This document shows, piece after piece, positions 35,658-45,847 of a stretch of 64,000 nt of DNA. The position numbers and the translations under genes are program-made. The stretch lies in assembly GCF_026586795.1 (NCBI RefSeq), contig NZ_JAPFGY010000016.1:1-64000 (forward strand). The letters run 5' to 3'. The notes beneath the pieces were generated by a model, which was given only the letters and a program-made list of their open reading frames with translations, made no database searches and was not told where the DNA came from. The DNA comes from Erythrobacter sp. WG. GTDB taxonomy: Bacteria > Pseudomonadota > Alphaproteobacteria > Sphingomonadales > Sphingomonadaceae. Each line of letters begins with the position of its first letter. The first letter of the stretch is position 1.

Positions 35658-35932
35658 GCGGCGGACGGCGGCTTGGGCAGGATGTCGATGTCCTCCGCCG
35701 TCACCCACCCTTGCGAATAATTGGCCACGAAGAGAGCGGTCAGCACGGCGGCGATCACGGTCGCACGCAGCGCCAGTTTGCCCGGGCGGAAGTTGACGGG
35801 CGCGCTGTCGGCCTGGCCGGGGATCTTCGCCTCGCCACTTTCGTGCGCCGTCCGAACGCCGAAAGGCAGCATCACGAAGCCGCTCATCACCCAGAACAGG
35901 AAGTAGATGGCGATGATCGACGTGATCTGCAT
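35654..35932 (-). CDS. DUF1467 family membrane protein
   Basis: A 92-residue inner-membrane protein with two transmembrane helices (about 4-24 and 54-72). The conserved stretch FVMLPFGVRTAHESGE between them is typical of alphaproteobacterial DUF1467. Its ATG overlaps the RNase J stop by one base (TGATG), so it is the last gene of the nuo-birA-coaX-rnj run. The 3' end overlaps the convergent coiled-coil gene by four bases. Function unknown. Confidence 0.87.
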   Translation of the reverse strand: MQITSIIAIYFLFWVMSGFVMLPFGVRTAHESGEAKIPGQADSAPVNFRPGKLALRATVIAAVLTALFVANYSQGWVTAEDIDILPKPPSAA

Positions 35933-37587
35933 CAGGCCGCAGCTCCCGGCATCACCACGCGGACCTGCGGGCGCTTGCCAGACCAGCGCTGCGCCGCGCG
36001 GCGCGCGGCGAGGCGCGCGGCTTCGCGGATCGCGGCTTCGTCCTTGGCGTCGCGGCCCTTGAGGCGGCCGATGGCAGCGAGAACGTCGCTCGTCGCCTCC
36101 TCGAGGAATTCGGGCAGGTCCTCGTCGAGCGGCAGGCCGATCGCCTCGATCACCGGGCGCGCGCCGCGGGCGAGCACCACCACCAGCACGCCCTCGCCCG
36201 CGATGCGGCGACGCATGGTGATCGCATCGCCATCGGCGGGCGCGATAATGTCGCCGTCGAGCACCAGACGCCCGGCGCGAACCTCGGCGACCTTGCCGGG
36301 CTTGCCGGGGGCGAGGCGGACGAGGTCGCCGTTCTTCTGCACCAGCTGCGAGGGGATGCCGCAAGCCTTCCCGACCCGCGCCTGCTCGGCCATGTGGCAG
36401 ATCTCGCCATGGACGGGGATGAGGATTTCGGGCTTCAGCCAGCTGTAGAGCGCCTCCAGCTCCGGTCGTCCCGGGTGGCCCGAGACGTGGATCAGCGCCT
36501 GCCGGTCGGTGACCATCTGGATGCCACGCGCGGCGAGCTGGTTCTGGATCTTGCCAATGGCGATCTCGTTGCCGGGGATCTGGCGCGAGGAGAACAGCAC
36601 CACATCGCCCGCGACGAGTTCGATGGGGTGATTGTTGTCTGCCATCCGGCCGAGCGCCGCGCGCGGTTCGCCCTGCCCGCCCGTGGCAAGGATCAGCACC
36701 TCGCCGCGCGGCAGGCCCATCGCGGTGTCGAAATCGATCAGCGGCGGCAGGTCCGCAAGATAGCCATTGTCCTGCGCCACCTCGATGATCCGGTCGAGCG
36801 ACCGGCCCGCGACGCACAGCTGCCGCCCGGTCTCGCGCGCGACCTCGCCTAGGGTCTGAAGCCGCGCGACGTTGCTCGCGAAAGTGGTGACGACGACCCG
36901 CTTGCCCGTGTGCCGGGCGACCTCCTCCATCAGCGCGCGGTGCACCGCACCCTCGCTGCCGGAAGGGTTGGGGTTGAAGACGTTGGTGGAATCGCACACG
37001 AGCGCCAGCACGCCCTCGTCGCCTATCTGGCGGAGTTCCTCCTCGGTGGTGGGCTCCCCGATAATCGGCTCCTCGTCGAGCTTCCAGTCGCCGGTGTGGA
37101 AGATGCGCCCGTGAGGCGTGTCGATCAGCAGCGCGTTGCCCTCGGCGATCGAATGCGCGAGCGGCAGGTAGGTGATGCTGAACGGGCCGAGGTCGATCTG
37201 GCCGTGATCTTCCTCGATGATGTTGAGCTCGACCTCGCCGAGCAGGCCCGCCTCCTCGAGCTTCCTCGCCACGAGGTCGGCGGTGAAGGGCGTTGCGTAG
37301 AGCGGCACGCCGAGCTCGCCGGCGAAATAGGGGACCGCACCGATGTGATCCTCGTGCGCGTGGGTAAGGACAATGCCGACGAGGTCCTTTGCACGCTCCT
37401 CGATGAATTCGAGGTCGGCGAAGACCAGCTCGACGCCCGGGTATTCGTTCCCCGAGAAGGTCATGCCGAGATCGACCATGATCCATTTGCCTTGGCAGCC
37501 ATAAAGATTGACATTCATGCCGATCTCGCCGGAGCCGCCGAGGGCCAGGAACAGGAGTTCGTCTTCGGGGGTGTAGTCGTTCTTCAA
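35932..37587 (-). CDS. rnj: Ribonuclease J
   Basis: A 551-residue metallo-beta-lactamase/beta-CASP ribonuclease with 5'-3' exonuclease and endonuclease activity in RNA maturation and decay. The metal motif HAHEDHIG, the later His/Asp sites (LPLAHSIAEGNALLI, FHTGDWKLD) and the beta-CASP motifs (CDSTNVFNPNPSGSE, VTTFASNVARLQ, HVSGHPGRPEL, PVHGEICHMAEQA) are clear. A C-terminal domain follows. The start appears to be a TTG at 37587 (MKNDYTPEDELLFLALGG). It is 24 bases after coaX and overlaps the DUF1467 gene. Confidence 0.93.
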   Translation of the reverse strand: MKNDYTPEDELLFLALGGSGEIGMNVNLYGCQGKWIMVDLGMTFSGNEYPGVELVFADLEFIEERAKDLVGIVLTHAHEDHIGAVPYFAGELGVPLYATPFTADLVARKLEEAGLLGEVELNIIEEDHGQIDLGPFSITYLPLAHSIAEGNALLIDTPHGRIFHTGDWKLDEEPIIGEPTTEEELRQIGDEGVLALVCDSTNVFNPNPSGSEGAVHRALMEEVARHTGKRVVVTTFASNVARLQTLGEVARETGRQLCVAGRSLDRIIEVAQDNGYLADLPPLIDFDTAMGLPRGEVLILATGGQGEPRAALGRMADNNHPIELVAGDVVLFSSRQIPGNEIAIGKIQNQLAARGIQMVTDRQALIHVSGHPGRPELEALYSWLKPEILIPVHGEICHMAEQARVGKACGIPSQLVQKNGDLVRLAPGKPGKVAEVRAGRLVLDGDIIAPADGDAITMRRRIAGEGVLVVVLARGARPVIEAIGLPLDEDLPEFLEEATSDVLAAIGRLKGRDAKDEAAIREAARLAARRAAQRWSGKRPQVRVVMPGAAA

Positions 37588-37611
37588 GATGTGTCCGGTT
37601 CTGTGAGAGGG

Positions 37612-38406
37612 TCAGCCGTCCTGCGCCTGCCGCGCGAGGATCGCGAGGCCATCGAGCGTGAGGTCGGCGTCGACGTGATCGAAAATGTCGGTCGCGTCGT
37701 CGAACAATATGGCGAGCCCGCCCGTGGCTACAACCTTTGCCGGGCGTCCGATTTCGGTCTTCATCTTGGCGACCATGCCTTCCATCATCGCGACATAGCC
37801 CCAGAACACGCCGATCAACATCTGGTCTTCGGTGTTGCGGCCGATGACCGAGCGGCTTTCCGGCGCGCGGATCGCGATGCGCGGGAGCTTGGCGGTCTTG
37901 CCCACCAAGGCATCGAGGCTGAGGTTGATCCCCGGCGCGATCGAGCCGCCCTTGTAGGCGCCGGTGAAATCGACCGCCTCGAACTTGGTCGCGGTGCCGA
38001 AGTCGACCACAATCAGGTCGCCGCCGTACTTGTGGTGCGCGGCCAGGATGTTGAGCGCGCGGTCGGCACCGAGCGAAGACGGCTGGTCGACGTCGATCTC
38101 GAAGCGCCAGCGCGCCGCACCCTGCCCGGCAAAAAGCGGCGTCTTGCCGAAATATTTCTGGCACAGGACAGTGAGGTTGTGATCGGCGCGCGGCACCACC
38201 GAGGCGACGATGATCTGGGTGATCTGGTCGCGCTCGATCCCCTCGATCTTCAGGAGTTGAAGGAGCCAGACGGCATACTCGTCGCCGGTGCGGCGCGGGT
38301 CGGTGGCGATGCGCCAGCGGGCGCGGATGTTGTGCGAGCCGTCCGCGGCAAGGTCGAACAGCGCAAAGACGACATTGGTGTTCCCGACATCGGCGGCGAG
38401 CAGCAT
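37612..38406 (-). CDS. coaX: Type III pantothenate kinase
   Basis: A 264-residue CoaX-type pantothenate kinase, first step of coenzyme A synthesis. The N-terminal phosphate loop [15 protein letters not shown], the segment [17 protein letters not shown], catalytic [13 protein letters not shown] and [15 protein letters not shown] are typical. Type III enzymes need a monovalent cation and are not feedback-inhibited by CoA. It lies between birA and RNase J, an order I recognise from other alphaproteobacteria. Confidence 0.95.
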   Translation of the reverse strand: MLLAADVGNTNVVFALFDLAADGSHNIRARWRIATDPRRTGDEYAVWLLQLLKIEGIERDQITQIIVASVVPRADHNLTVLCQKYFGKTPLFAGQGAARWRFEIDVDQPSSLGADRALNILAAHHKYGGDLIVVDFGTATKFEAVDFTGAYKGGSIAPGINLSLDALVGKTAKLPRIAIRAPESRSVIGRNTEDQMLIGVFWGYVAMMEGMVAKMKTEIGRPAKVVATGGLAILFDDATDIFDHVDADLTLDGLAILARQAQDG

Positions 38407-38424
38407 GGCTTGAAGTTCCTGACC

Positions 38425-39135
38425 TTAGGAAATGTCCCCGGCGCGAATGACACGTTCGCTGCCATCCGCCAAGCGCAGCCGCAAGGCGCCGTCGCTTTCC
38501 TCCAGCCCCGCGAAGGAGCCGGAGAGCACCGAGCCGTCGGTGTCGTGGACGGTGAGCGGAGAGCCTTGGGCGTGGATCGAGAGGCCGAGGAAAGCGTGGA
38601 GCGTTGCGCCCAGGCCATAGGTGCGCCACGCTTCAAGCCGCCGGTCGAAGGCGGCTGCGAGGCTGGCGGCGAAGTCCTCGAGGGCGGGCGGCGAGCTCAC
38701 GTCGGCGAGTGCGGCGGTCTGGCGGCCGGGCACCTCGGGCGCCTTCGCCAGGTTGACCCCGATGCCCACCACGATGTGTCCGCGCACCATTTCGAGAAGA
38801 ATGCCCGACAGCTTGCCACCAGAAAGCAGGACATCGTTGGGCCACTTGACGCCGAGCGCCCCGCTCTCACCCGACGCTCCGGTAGCCGCGTCACGCACGG
38901 CGAGCGCGGCGACGAAGCTCAGCGATGCGGGCGGCGGCCCGCCCTCACCGATGCTCACCACGGTCGAGCCCATGAAGTTGCCCGCCCCGTCGAACCATTC
39001 GCGCCCCTGCCGCCCGCGCCCGGCGGTCTGGCGGCGAGCGACCAGCCACACCCCTTCCGCCCAGCCCTCGCCGCTGCGGAGCGCGGCGGCGAGGTCGGCA
39101 TTGGTCGAGCCGGTTTCTTCGACGATCCTGATCAA
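38425..39135 (-). CDS. birA: Biotin-[acetyl-CoA-carboxylase] ligase
   Basis: A 236-residue biotin protein ligase that attaches biotin to acetyl-CoA carboxylase via biotinyl-AMP. The motifs VEETGSTNADL, RQTAGRGRQGREW, LGVKWPNDVLLSGGKLSGILLE and VGIGVNLAKAP are present. There is no N-terminal DNA-binding domain, so it is a ligase only, not a Bir repressor. The start is a TTG at 39135 overlapping the nuoN stop (TTGA), so expression is tied to the nuo operon. Confidence 0.93.
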   Translation of the reverse strand: MIRIVEETGSTNADLAAALRSGEGWAEGVWLVARRQTAGRGRQGREWFDGAGNFMGSTVVSIGEGGPPPASLSFVAALAVRDAATGASGESGALGVKWPNDVLLSGGKLSGILLEMVRGHIVVGIGVNLAKAPEVPGRQTAALADVSSPPALEDFAASLAAAFDRRLEAWRTYGLGATLHAFLGLSIHAQGSPLTVHDTDGSVLSGSFAGLEESDGALRLRLADGSERVIRAGDIS

Positions 39136-40610
39136 ACCGCGAGGAACAGCGAGGCGGCGGCCTTGTCGGCAAGCGCGGCCAGTGAGGGCGTGAGGAAGTA
39201 GCCCAAAGGCGAGACGATCAGCGCCGCCAGCCCCAGCAGCACCCAGTGTGCCGGGCCGCTCTTGCCGGTGACGACGCCGGCGGGTTCATCGAAGAACATT
39301 ACCTTCACGAACTTGATGTAGTAGAAGGCACCGATCACGCTCGCGGCGATGGCGATCGCGCCGAAGGCGACGAGGCCGGCCTCGATGGTCGCCTGAAACA
39401 CCACGAACTTGCTGTAGAAGCCGAGCAGCGGCGGGATGCCGGCAAGGCTGAACATGAAGATCAGCAGCGCCCAGGCGATCGCCGGACGGGTGACCGACAG
39501 GCCACGGATATCGGCGAAGGTTTCGTAGAGCGAACCGTCCTCGGCCCGCAGCATGAGGAGCGCGGCGAAGCTGCCGATGCTCATCGCGACGTAGATGAAG
39601 AGGTAGATGAGCATTGCCGAAGCGCCCTGGGTGTTTGCCACCGCAAGGCCGAGCAGGATGAAGCCGATATTGTTGATCGAGGAATAGGCGAGCAGGCGCT
39701 TCAGATTCTCCTGCCCGATCGCTCCCAGCGCGCCGAAGATGATCGAGGCGAGCGCCATGAACATCACGATCTGCTGCCAGGCGGCAACCTGACCGCCGAA
39801 CACCTCAAAGGCGACCCGCGCCGTAAGCACCACCGCGGCGACCTTGGGCGCGGTCGAGAAGAAGGCGGTGACCGGCGTGGGCGCGCCCTCGTAGACGTCG
39901 GGGGTCCACATATGGAACGGCACGGCGCTGATCTTGAAGGCGAGGCCGGAAAGCACGAATACCACACCGAACAGCGCGCCGGTGCCCATCTCGCCGGTGA
40001 GGCCTGCACGCACCGCTGCGAAGCCGGTGCCGCCGGTGAAGCCGTATAGCAGGCTCATGCCGTAAAGCAGGATACCGCTCGCGAGCGCGCCGAGCACGAA
40101 ATACTTGAGCCCCGCCTCTCCCGAGCGTGTGTCCCGACGCAAGATCGCGGCGAGAACGTAGGATGTGAGGCTGGTCAGCTCGAGACCCAGATAAAGGCTC
40201 ATGAAGTCGCTCGCCGAGACCATCAGGCCCATGCCGACGCTCGAGAAGAGGATCAGCACCGGGTATTCGGCGCGCATGGCCCGCTCGGTCCCCGCCGAGG
40301 GGCTGGCGAAGAAGGCAGGGGCGATCATCAGCGCGGCGATCGCGGCAAGGTAGATCAGCGCCTTGGCGAAGAGGGCGAAGCTGTCGACCTTGAACAGGCC
40401 GCCGAAGGCGAGCGATTCCGGGCCTTCCGTTCCGAAATGAAGGCCCGGCACGATCAGCAGGCCCGCGACGAACAGAGCGGCAGAGGCAGCGATGGCGATC
40501 TGGCGGCCGGCCTTGTCACCGCCCCACGCGGCAACGAGCAGGAGGACGAGCCCGGAGAAGCTCAGCAGGAGCTCCGGCAGGACGAGGGCGAAGGAAGGCG
40601 CGAAGTCCAT
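39132..40610 (-). CDS. nuoN: NADH-quinone oxidoreductase subunit N
   Basis: A 492-residue antiporter-like membrane subunit of complex I with about 14 transmembrane helices. Typical features are VSASDFMSLYLGLELTSLTSYVLAA (helix 5 Glu region), PFHMWTPDVYEGAPTPVTAF and LKRLLAYSSINNIGF (lysine helix). It takes part in proton pumping. The start overlaps the nuoM stop by one base, and the stop overlaps birA. Confidence 0.96.
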   Translation of the reverse strand: MDFAPSFALVLPELLLSFSGLVLLLVAAWGGDKAGRQIAIAASAALFVAGLLIVPGLHFGTEGPESLAFGGLFKVDSFALFAKALIYLAAIAALMIAPAFFASPSAGTERAMRAEYPVLILFSSVGMGLMVSASDFMSLYLGLELTSLTSYVLAAILRRDTRSGEAGLKYFVLGALASGILLYGMSLLYGFTGGTGFAAVRAGLTGEMGTGALFGVVFVLSGLAFKISAVPFHMWTPDVYEGAPTPVTAFFSTAPKVAAVVLTARVAFEVFGGQVAAWQQIVMFMALASIIFGALGAIGQENLKRLLAYSSINNIGFILLGLAVANTQGASAMLIYLFIYVAMSIGSFAALLMLRAEDGSLYETFADIRGLSVTRPAIAWALLIFMFSLAGIPPLLGFYSKFVVFQATIEAGLVAFGAIAIAASVIGAFYYIKFVKVMFFDEPAGVVTGKSGPAHWVLLGLAALIVSPLGYFLTPSLAALADKAAASLFLAV

Positions 40611-42172
40611 CAGTGCGCGCCCTCCCCGGCGGCGGAATGTTCGGCATTGTGGTGGTGCAGCGCGTTCGCCGCTTCGGCACGCGGGGTGCCGGGTGCGAGG
40701 CGCGCATCGGAAGCCGGAGCGGCTGCGGCCAGACGGGCGTCAAGGACCGCAATATCGCCGCGCATCGGCGCAAGGAAGCTTTCGGGATAGACGCCCATCC
40801 AAAGCACGGCTGCCGCGATCGGGGCCATCATGATCCACTCGCGTGGCCCGATGTCGGGCATCGCGGCGGCATCGGCATGGGTCTGCCCGCCGAACGCCAC
40901 ACGGCGATAAAGGTAGAGCATGTAGGCGGCACCGAGGATGATCCCGGTGGTCGAGACCAGCGCGACCGTGCTCGAAGCCTGGTAGATGCCGGCGAGCGAC
41001 AGGAACTCGCCGACGAAACCGCTCGTGCCCGGCAGGCCGATCGATGCCATGGTGAAGAGCAGGAAGAACAGCGCGTAGTAAGGCATGTTGATCGCAAGGC
41101 CGCCATAGCGGGCGATCTCGCGGGTGTGGAGGCGGTCGTAGATGACCCCCACGCACAGGAAGAGCGCGCCCGAGACGAGGCCGTGGGAGAGCATGACGAT
41201 CATCGCGCCCTCCAGCCCCTGCACGTTGAACGCGAACAGGCCGACCGTGACGATCGCCATGTGCGCGACGGACGAATAGGCGATCAGCTTCTTCATGTCG
41301 GCCTGCACAAGCGCGACCAGCGAGGTGTAGACCACAGCGACCATCGACAGCAGCCAGACCAGCCAGGCGAGCTGCGCCGAGGCCTCGGGGAACATCGGCA
41401 GGCTGAAGCGGATGAAGCCGTAGCCACCCAATTTCAGCAGCACGCCCGCGAGGATCACCGAGCCGGCGGTCGGCGCCTGCACGTGCGCGTCGGGCAGCCA
41501 GGTGTGGAGCGGCCACATCGGGACCTTCACCGCGAAGCTCGCGAAGAAGGCCAGCCACAGCCAGGTCTGCGCGCTCGCAGGAAAGCCGTATTGCATCAGC
41601 GTCGGAATGTCGGAGGTGCCAGCCTCGGCGACCATCCAGAACATCGCGATCAGCATCAGCACCGAGCCGAGCAGGGTGTAGAGGAAGAACTTGTAGCTCG
41701 CGTAGATGCGGTTGTCCCCGCCCCACACGCCGATGATCAGATACATCGGGATGAGGCCCGCCTCGAAGAAGACGTAGAACAGGAACAGGTCCTGCGCTGC
41801 GAAGGTGCCGATCATCAGCACCTCCATAAACAGGAAGGCCGCCATGTATTCGCCAACCCGTTTGTGGATCGCGTCCCAGCTCGCAAGGATGCAGATCGGC
41901 ATCAGGAAGACGCTGAGCATGATCAGCAGCAGCGCGATGCCGTCGATGCCGAGTGCCCAGGAAAAGCCCGCGAACATGGCGGCGCGCTCGGTGAACTGCC
42001 ATTGCGGGCCGCCGATCTCGTAATTGGCCCAGAGGACCACGCCGAGCGCGAAGGTGACGAGCGTCGCCCCGAGCGCGATCCAGCGCGCGGCATTGGCGCC
42101 CGAGAACAGGCACGCCGCCGCGCCCGCCAGGGGGACGCACATCATTAGCGACAGGATGGGAAGGCCTTCCAT
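40610..42172 (-). CDS. nuoM: NADH-quinone oxidoreductase subunit M
   Basis: A 520-residue antiporter-like complex I subunit with about 14 helices. The helix-5 segment [42 protein letters not shown] and DMKKLIAYSSVAHMAIV (conserved proton-channel lysines and histidine) identify NuoM. The C-terminal 40 residues are Ala- and His-rich (EAANALHHHNAEHS). It sits 14 bases after nuoL and overlaps nuoN. Confidence 0.96.
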   Translation of the reverse strand: MEGLPILSLMMCVPLAGAAACLFSGANAARWIALGATLVTFALGVVLWANYEIGGPQWQFTERAAMFAGFSWALGIDGIALLLIMLSVFLMPICILASWDAIHKRVGEYMAAFLFMEVLMIGTFAAQDLFLFYVFFEAGLIPMYLIIGVWGGDNRIYASYKFFLYTLLGSVLMLIAMFWMVAEAGTSDIPTLMQYGFPASAQTWLWLAFFASFAVKVPMWPLHTWLPDAHVQAPTAGSVILAGVLLKLGGYGFIRFSLPMFPEASAQLAWLVWLLSMVAVVYTSLVALVQADMKKLIAYSSVAHMAIVTVGLFAFNVQGLEGAMIVMLSHGLVSGALFLCVGVIYDRLHTREIARYGGLAINMPYYALFFLLFTMASIGLPGTSGFVGEFLSLAGIYQASSTVALVSTTGIILGAAYMLYLYRRVAFGGQTHADAAAMPDIGPREWIMMAPIAAAVLWMGVYPESFLAPMRGDIAVLDARLAAAAPASDARLAPGTPRAEAANALHHHNAEHSAAGEGAH

Positions 42173-42186
42173 TACGAAGCGCGCTC

Positions 42187-44244
42187 CTAAAGCAGAACGT
42201 AGGTGACGGCGGCGACCAGCCCGAGGAGCATGATCAGCGCGTAGGTGTAGACGTAGCCCGACTGGATCGACTTGGCGGCAACCGAGGAGCGCTCGACCAC
42301 CCAGGCGATCCCGTTGGGGCCGAAGCGGTCGATGGTCCCGATGTCGCCGATCTTCCAGAAGGCGCGGCCCAGCGCGAAGGCGGGCTTCACAAAGATCGCG
42401 TCATAGAGCTCGTCGAAGTACCACTTGCGGAATACGAAGTTGTGCAGCGCTCCGAAGCGGGCGACGAAGGCCGCGGGGATGCCGGGCTTCGCGATGTAGG
42501 CGAGGTAGGCGCCGGCGAGGCCGATCAGCATCACCACGGTCGCAGTCAGCTTCACCCACAGCGGCACTCCGTGCATCGCGTGGATCAGGTCTTCATTGTA
42601 GAAGATCGACCCGTTCCAGAACGCCGCATCATCGATGAACTGGTGATGGAACACGAAGCCTGCCAGCACCGCGCCGATGCTGAGGATGCCGAGCGGCAGC
42701 AGCATCGAGACCGGGCTCTCATGCGGGTGATAGCCCGCCGTGCCGTCGTCCTCATGCGGCGAGGGAACGGAATGGTGCGCCTCATGCCCGGCGTGCTCCT
42801 GCTTGGGCGCATTGTGATGGTCGCCGTCGTGGTGCCCGTCATGCACGGCGTGCTGGATATGCTCGGAGAGCGCCCAGCGTGGGCGGCCCCAGAAGGTCAG
42901 GAACATCAGGCGCCACGAGTAGAAGCTCGTCAGCAGCGCGGCGATCGCTCCCGCCCAGAAGGCGAACTGCCCCGCGCCGTTGTGGCGCGCATAGGCCGCC
43001 TCGAGAATCGCGTCCTTCGAATAGAAGCCCGCAAAGCCGAACACCCCGAGGATGCCGACGCCGGTGATTGCCAGCGTGCCCGCCATCATCGCCCAAAAGG
43101 TCAGCGGGATGTGCTTTCGAAGCCCGCCATAGTAGCGCATGTCCTGCTCGTGGTGCATCGCGTGGATGACGGAGCCCGCGCCAAGGAACAGCAGCGCCTT
43201 GAAGAAGGCGTGGGTGAAGAGGTGGAACATCGCCGCCCCGTAAGCCCCTACGCCTGCGGCGAAGAACATGTAGCCGAGCTGCGAGCAGGTCGAATAGGCG
43301 ATCACCCGCTTGATGTCCCACTGCGTCGTGCCGATCGTGGCGGCGAAGAAACAGGTCGCAGCGCCGACGATGGTCACCAAAGTGAGTGCGGTCGGCGCAG
43401 TCTCGAACATCGGCGAGAGGCGGCACACCATGAAGACGCCCGCGGTCACCATCGTCGCCGCGTGGATCAGCGCGGAGACCGGGGTCGGGCCTTCCATCGC
43501 GTCGGGCAGCCAGGTGTGAAGGCCGAGCTGCGCGCTCTTGCCCATCGCCCCGATGAACAGGAGGATGCACAGGATGTCCATCGTGTAGAGGCGAAGCCCC
43601 ACGAAGGTGATAGTCGATCCGCTCATGCCGGGGGCGGCGGCGAGGATCTCGGGGATCGAGGTCGTCTGGAACACCAGATAGGTCCCGAAGATTCCGAGCA
43701 TGAAGCCCAGGTCGCCGACGCGGTTGACCACGAAGGCCTTGATCGCCGCCGCGCCCGCGCTGGGCTTCCTGAACCAGAACCCGATCAGCAGATAGGAGGC
43801 GAGCCCCACCCCTTCCCATCCGAAGAACATCTGGACGAGGTTGTCAGCCGTCACCAGCATCAGCATCGCGAAGGTGAAGAGCGACAGGTAGGCGAAGAAG
43901 CGCGGCTGGTCCGGGTCCTCCTCCATGTAACCCCAGGAATAGAGGTGGACGAGCGCCGAGACCGAGTTGATGACCACCAGCATGATCGCGGTCATGGTGT
44001 CGACCCGCAGCGCCCAGTCGAAGGTCAGCGTGCCGCTCTGCACCCACTTCAGAACGGGCACCACTTCCGGCGTGGCGGTGCCGCCGAGGAAGCCGAGGAA
44101 GATCGGCCACGACAGGCCCGCGGCGAGGAACAGCGCCCCGGTGGTCACGGACTTCGCCGCGACATTGCCGATCATGCGGTTGCCGAGCCCTGCGACGAGG
44201 GCAGCCACCAGCGGCGCGAAAACGATGATCAGGATCGGATGCAC
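42187..44244 (-). CDS. nuoL: NADH-quinone oxidoreductase subunit L
   Basis: A 685-residue distal proton-pumping subunit of complex I. It has the antiporter-like helix bundle ([67 protein letters not shown]) and the long C-terminal lateral helix region. The start is a GTG at 44244, eight bases from nuoK. Unusual is a His-rich insert at about residues 458-510 with 14 histidines in roughly 48 residues (for example [11 protein letters not shown]), in the loop before a late transmembrane helix. It may bind metal or may be a neutral low-complexity loop. Confidence 0.96.
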   Translation of the reverse strand: MHPILIIVFAPLVAALVAGLGNRMIGNVAAKSVTTGALFLAAGLSWPIFLGFLGGTATPEVVPVLKWVQSGTLTFDWALRVDTMTAIMLVVINSVSALVHLYSWGYMEEDPDQPRFFAYLSLFTFAMLMLVTADNLVQMFFGWEGVGLASYLLIGFWFRKPSAGAAAIKAFVVNRVGDLGFMLGIFGTYLVFQTTSIPEILAAAPGMSGSTITFVGLRLYTMDILCILLFIGAMGKSAQLGLHTWLPDAMEGPTPVSALIHAATMVTAGVFMVCRLSPMFETAPTALTLVTIVGAATCFFAATIGTTQWDIKRVIAYSTCSQLGYMFFAAGVGAYGAAMFHLFTHAFFKALLFLGAGSVIHAMHHEQDMRYYGGLRKHIPLTFWAMMAGTLAITGVGILGVFGFAGFYSKDAILEAAYARHNGAGQFAFWAGAIAALLTSFYSWRLMFLTFWGRPRWALSEHIQHAVHDGHHDGDHHNAPKQEHAGHEAHHSVPSPHEDDGTAGYHPHESPVSMLLPLGILSIGAVLAGFVFHHQFIDDAAFWNGSIFYNEDLIHAMHGVPLWVKLTATVVMLIGLAGAYLAYIAKPGIPAAFVARFGALHNFVFRKWYFDELYDAIFVKPAFALGRAFWKIGDIGTIDRFGPNGIAWVVERSSVAAKSIQSGYVYTYALIMLLGLVAAVTYVLL

Positions 44245-44251
44245 GAGTGGA

Positions 44252-44557
44252 TTACCCCTTCATCCGGTTGATGTCGTCGACCGCGATGGAGCCGCGGGTG
44301 CGGAAGTAGATCACCAGGATCGCAAGACCAATCGCGGCCTCGGCAGCGGCGACGGTCAGCACCAGCATGGCGAAGACCTGCCCCGCGAGATCATTGAGGA
44401 AGGCGCTGAAGGCGACGAGGTTGATGTTCACCGCGAGCAGGATCAGCTCGACCGCCATGAGGATGACGATCACGTTCTTGCGGTTGAGGAAGATCCCCAG
44501 CACGCCTAGCACGAACAGGATCGCGCCGACGGTGAGATAGTGTTCGATACCAATCAT
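44252..44557 (-). CDS. nuoK: NADH-quinone oxidoreductase subunit K
   Basis: A 101-residue complex I membrane subunit with three helices. The two conserved buried glutamates are seen in [18 protein letters not shown] and [15 protein letters not shown]. The ATG at 44557 is preceded by AAAGGAG ten bases upstream. It lies between nuoJ and nuoL. Confidence 0.96.
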   Translation of the reverse strand: MIGIEHYLTVGAILFVLGVLGIFLNRKNVIVILMAVELILLAVNINLVAFSAFLNDLAGQVFAMLVLTVAAAEAAIGLAILVIYFRTRGSIAVDDINRMKG

Positions 44558-44573
44558 GCGCGCAGCGCTCCTT

Positions 44574-44603
44574 TGGTCCGCTCGCTCTGAGCCTGTCGAA
44601 GGG
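44574..44603. repeat. Fragment of REP-like repeat between nuoJ and nuoK
   Basis: On the minus strand the sequence CCCTTCGACAGGCTCAGAGC matches, with two changes, the CCCTTCGGCAGGCTCAGGGC core of the repeat between trpC and moaC. It is truncated and lacks the outer inverted ends. It fills most of the 46-base gap directly upstream of the nuoK ribosome-binding site. Confidence 0.6.
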
Positions 44604-45227
44604 TCATAGTTCGACCCCCTGCCCGACCGGCGGGCTCTTCATCACGGTTGCCTCTTCCGGGCGGCGGCTGATCTGCTTGCCCACGTCCTGCCGCGCCCGG
44701 GCACCGGGCTTGGGCGGCTGGAAGGTCAGCACGATCGCGCCGATCATCGCGACCAGAAGGATGATCCCGGCGATCTCGAACAACACGATGTAGCGGCCGT
44801 AGAGCAGCGCACCCAGCGCTTCGATGTTGGTTGCATCGGCGGCCTGCACCGCCGTCCCGTCGGGCGTGCCGAGCGTCAGCCCGCCCGCGTTGTACGCACC
44901 CACGGCGAGCAGCAGCTCGGCCAGCAGGATGCCCGCGATGGCAAGACCCAGCGGCGCGTTGCGGCTGAAGCCGGCGCGCATCGCGGCGAAATCGATGTCG
45001 AGCATCATAACGACGAACAGGAACAGCACCGCGACTGCCCCCACATAGACGATCACCAGCAGCATCGCGATGAACTCGGCGCCGAGCAGCACCATCAGCC
45101 CCGCCGCGTTGAAGAAGGCGAGGATCAGCCACAGCACCGAATGCACGGGGTTGCGCGACCAGATCACCATGACGGCGCTGGCAACCACGATGGCCGCGAA
45201 GAAGTAGAAGGCGATGGCCTGTATCAT
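44604..45227 (-). CDS. nuoJ: NADH-quinone oxidoreductase subunit J
   Basis: A 207-residue complex I membrane subunit with five helices. [46 protein letters not shown] N-terminal helices and the pi-bulge-containing helix [21 protein letters not shown] are characteristic. The ATG at 45227 ([10 protein letters not shown]) was preferred over a TTG 12 bases upstream because it matches the family N-terminus. The soluble C-terminal tail is basic and variable. Confidence 0.95.
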   Translation of the reverse strand: MIQAIAFYFFAAIVVASAVMVIWSRNPVHSVLWLILAFFNAAGLMVLLGAEFIAMLLVIVYVGAVAVLFLFVVMMLDIDFAAMRAGFSRNAPLGLAIAGILLAELLLAVGAYNAGGLTLGTPDGTAVQAADATNIEALGALLYGRYIVLFEIAGIILLVAMIGAIVLTFQPPKPGARARQDVGKQISRRPEEATVMKSPPVGQGVEL

Positions 45228-45358
45228 GATGATCCCCAACCTTCGGGCCTGCCCGCGCTGCGTGCCGCCCCGAGTGTCGTCCGTGTTGATCCCATAGTCT
45301 TGTGCGAGAGCAGGATTTCACCCTGCCCCCGCGCGGTTATTGTTATCTCCGGCGCGCC

Positions 45359-45847
45359 CTAGCGATAGGGTGCGTCGGCTTCAAGGTTGGCCGCGATGGC
45401 CCGTTCCCATTTGTCACCGTTGGCGAGCAGCTTGGCCTTGTCGTAGAGCAGCTCCTCGCGGGTCTCGGTCGAGTATTCGAAGTTCGGCCCCTCGACGATC
45501 GCGTCGACCGGGCAGGCTTCCTGACAGAAGCCGCAGAAGATGCACTTGGTCATGTCGAGGTCGTAGCGGGTGGTCCGCCGGCTGCCGTCCTCGCGCGGCT
45601 CGCTCTCGATGGTAATCGCCTGCGCGGGGCACACGGCCTCGCACAGCTTGCACGCGATGCAGCGTTCCTCGCCATTGGGGTACCGCCGCAGGGCGTGTTC
45701 GCCGCGGAAGCGGGGCGAGAGCGGGGCCTTCTCGAAGGGGTAGTTGATCGTCACCTTCGGCTTGAAGAGATACTTCAGCGTCAAGGCGTGCGCCTTGAGG
45801 AATTCCCAGAGGGTGAAGGATTTGACGAGTTGGGTGACGGTGCTCAT
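45359..45847 (-). CDS. nuoI: NADH-quinone oxidoreductase subunit I
   Basis: A 162-residue ferredoxin-like subunit carrying clusters N6a and N6b that pass electrons toward N2. Two 4Fe-4S motifs are visible: [12 protein letters not shown] and [16 protein letters not shown], with the conserved region [17 protein letters not shown] before them. The ATG at 45847 overlaps the nuoH stop (ATGA). A gap of about 130 bases with no recognised element separates it from nuoJ. Confidence 0.97.
   Translation of the reverse strand: MSTVTQLVKSFTLWEFLKAHALTLKYLFKPKVTINYPFEKAPLSPRFRGEHALRRYPNGEERCIACKLCEAVCPAQAITIESEPREDGSRRTTRYDLDMTKCIFCGFCQEACPVDAIVEGPNFEYSTETREELLYDKAKLLANGDKWERAIAANLEADAPYR

Noticed and set aside
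35654..38629. 991-codon minus-strand frame across RNase J, coaX and part of birA
   Set aside because: Only its last 92 codons (DUF1467) are a real gene. The rest is an out-of-frame reading of RNase J and coaX.
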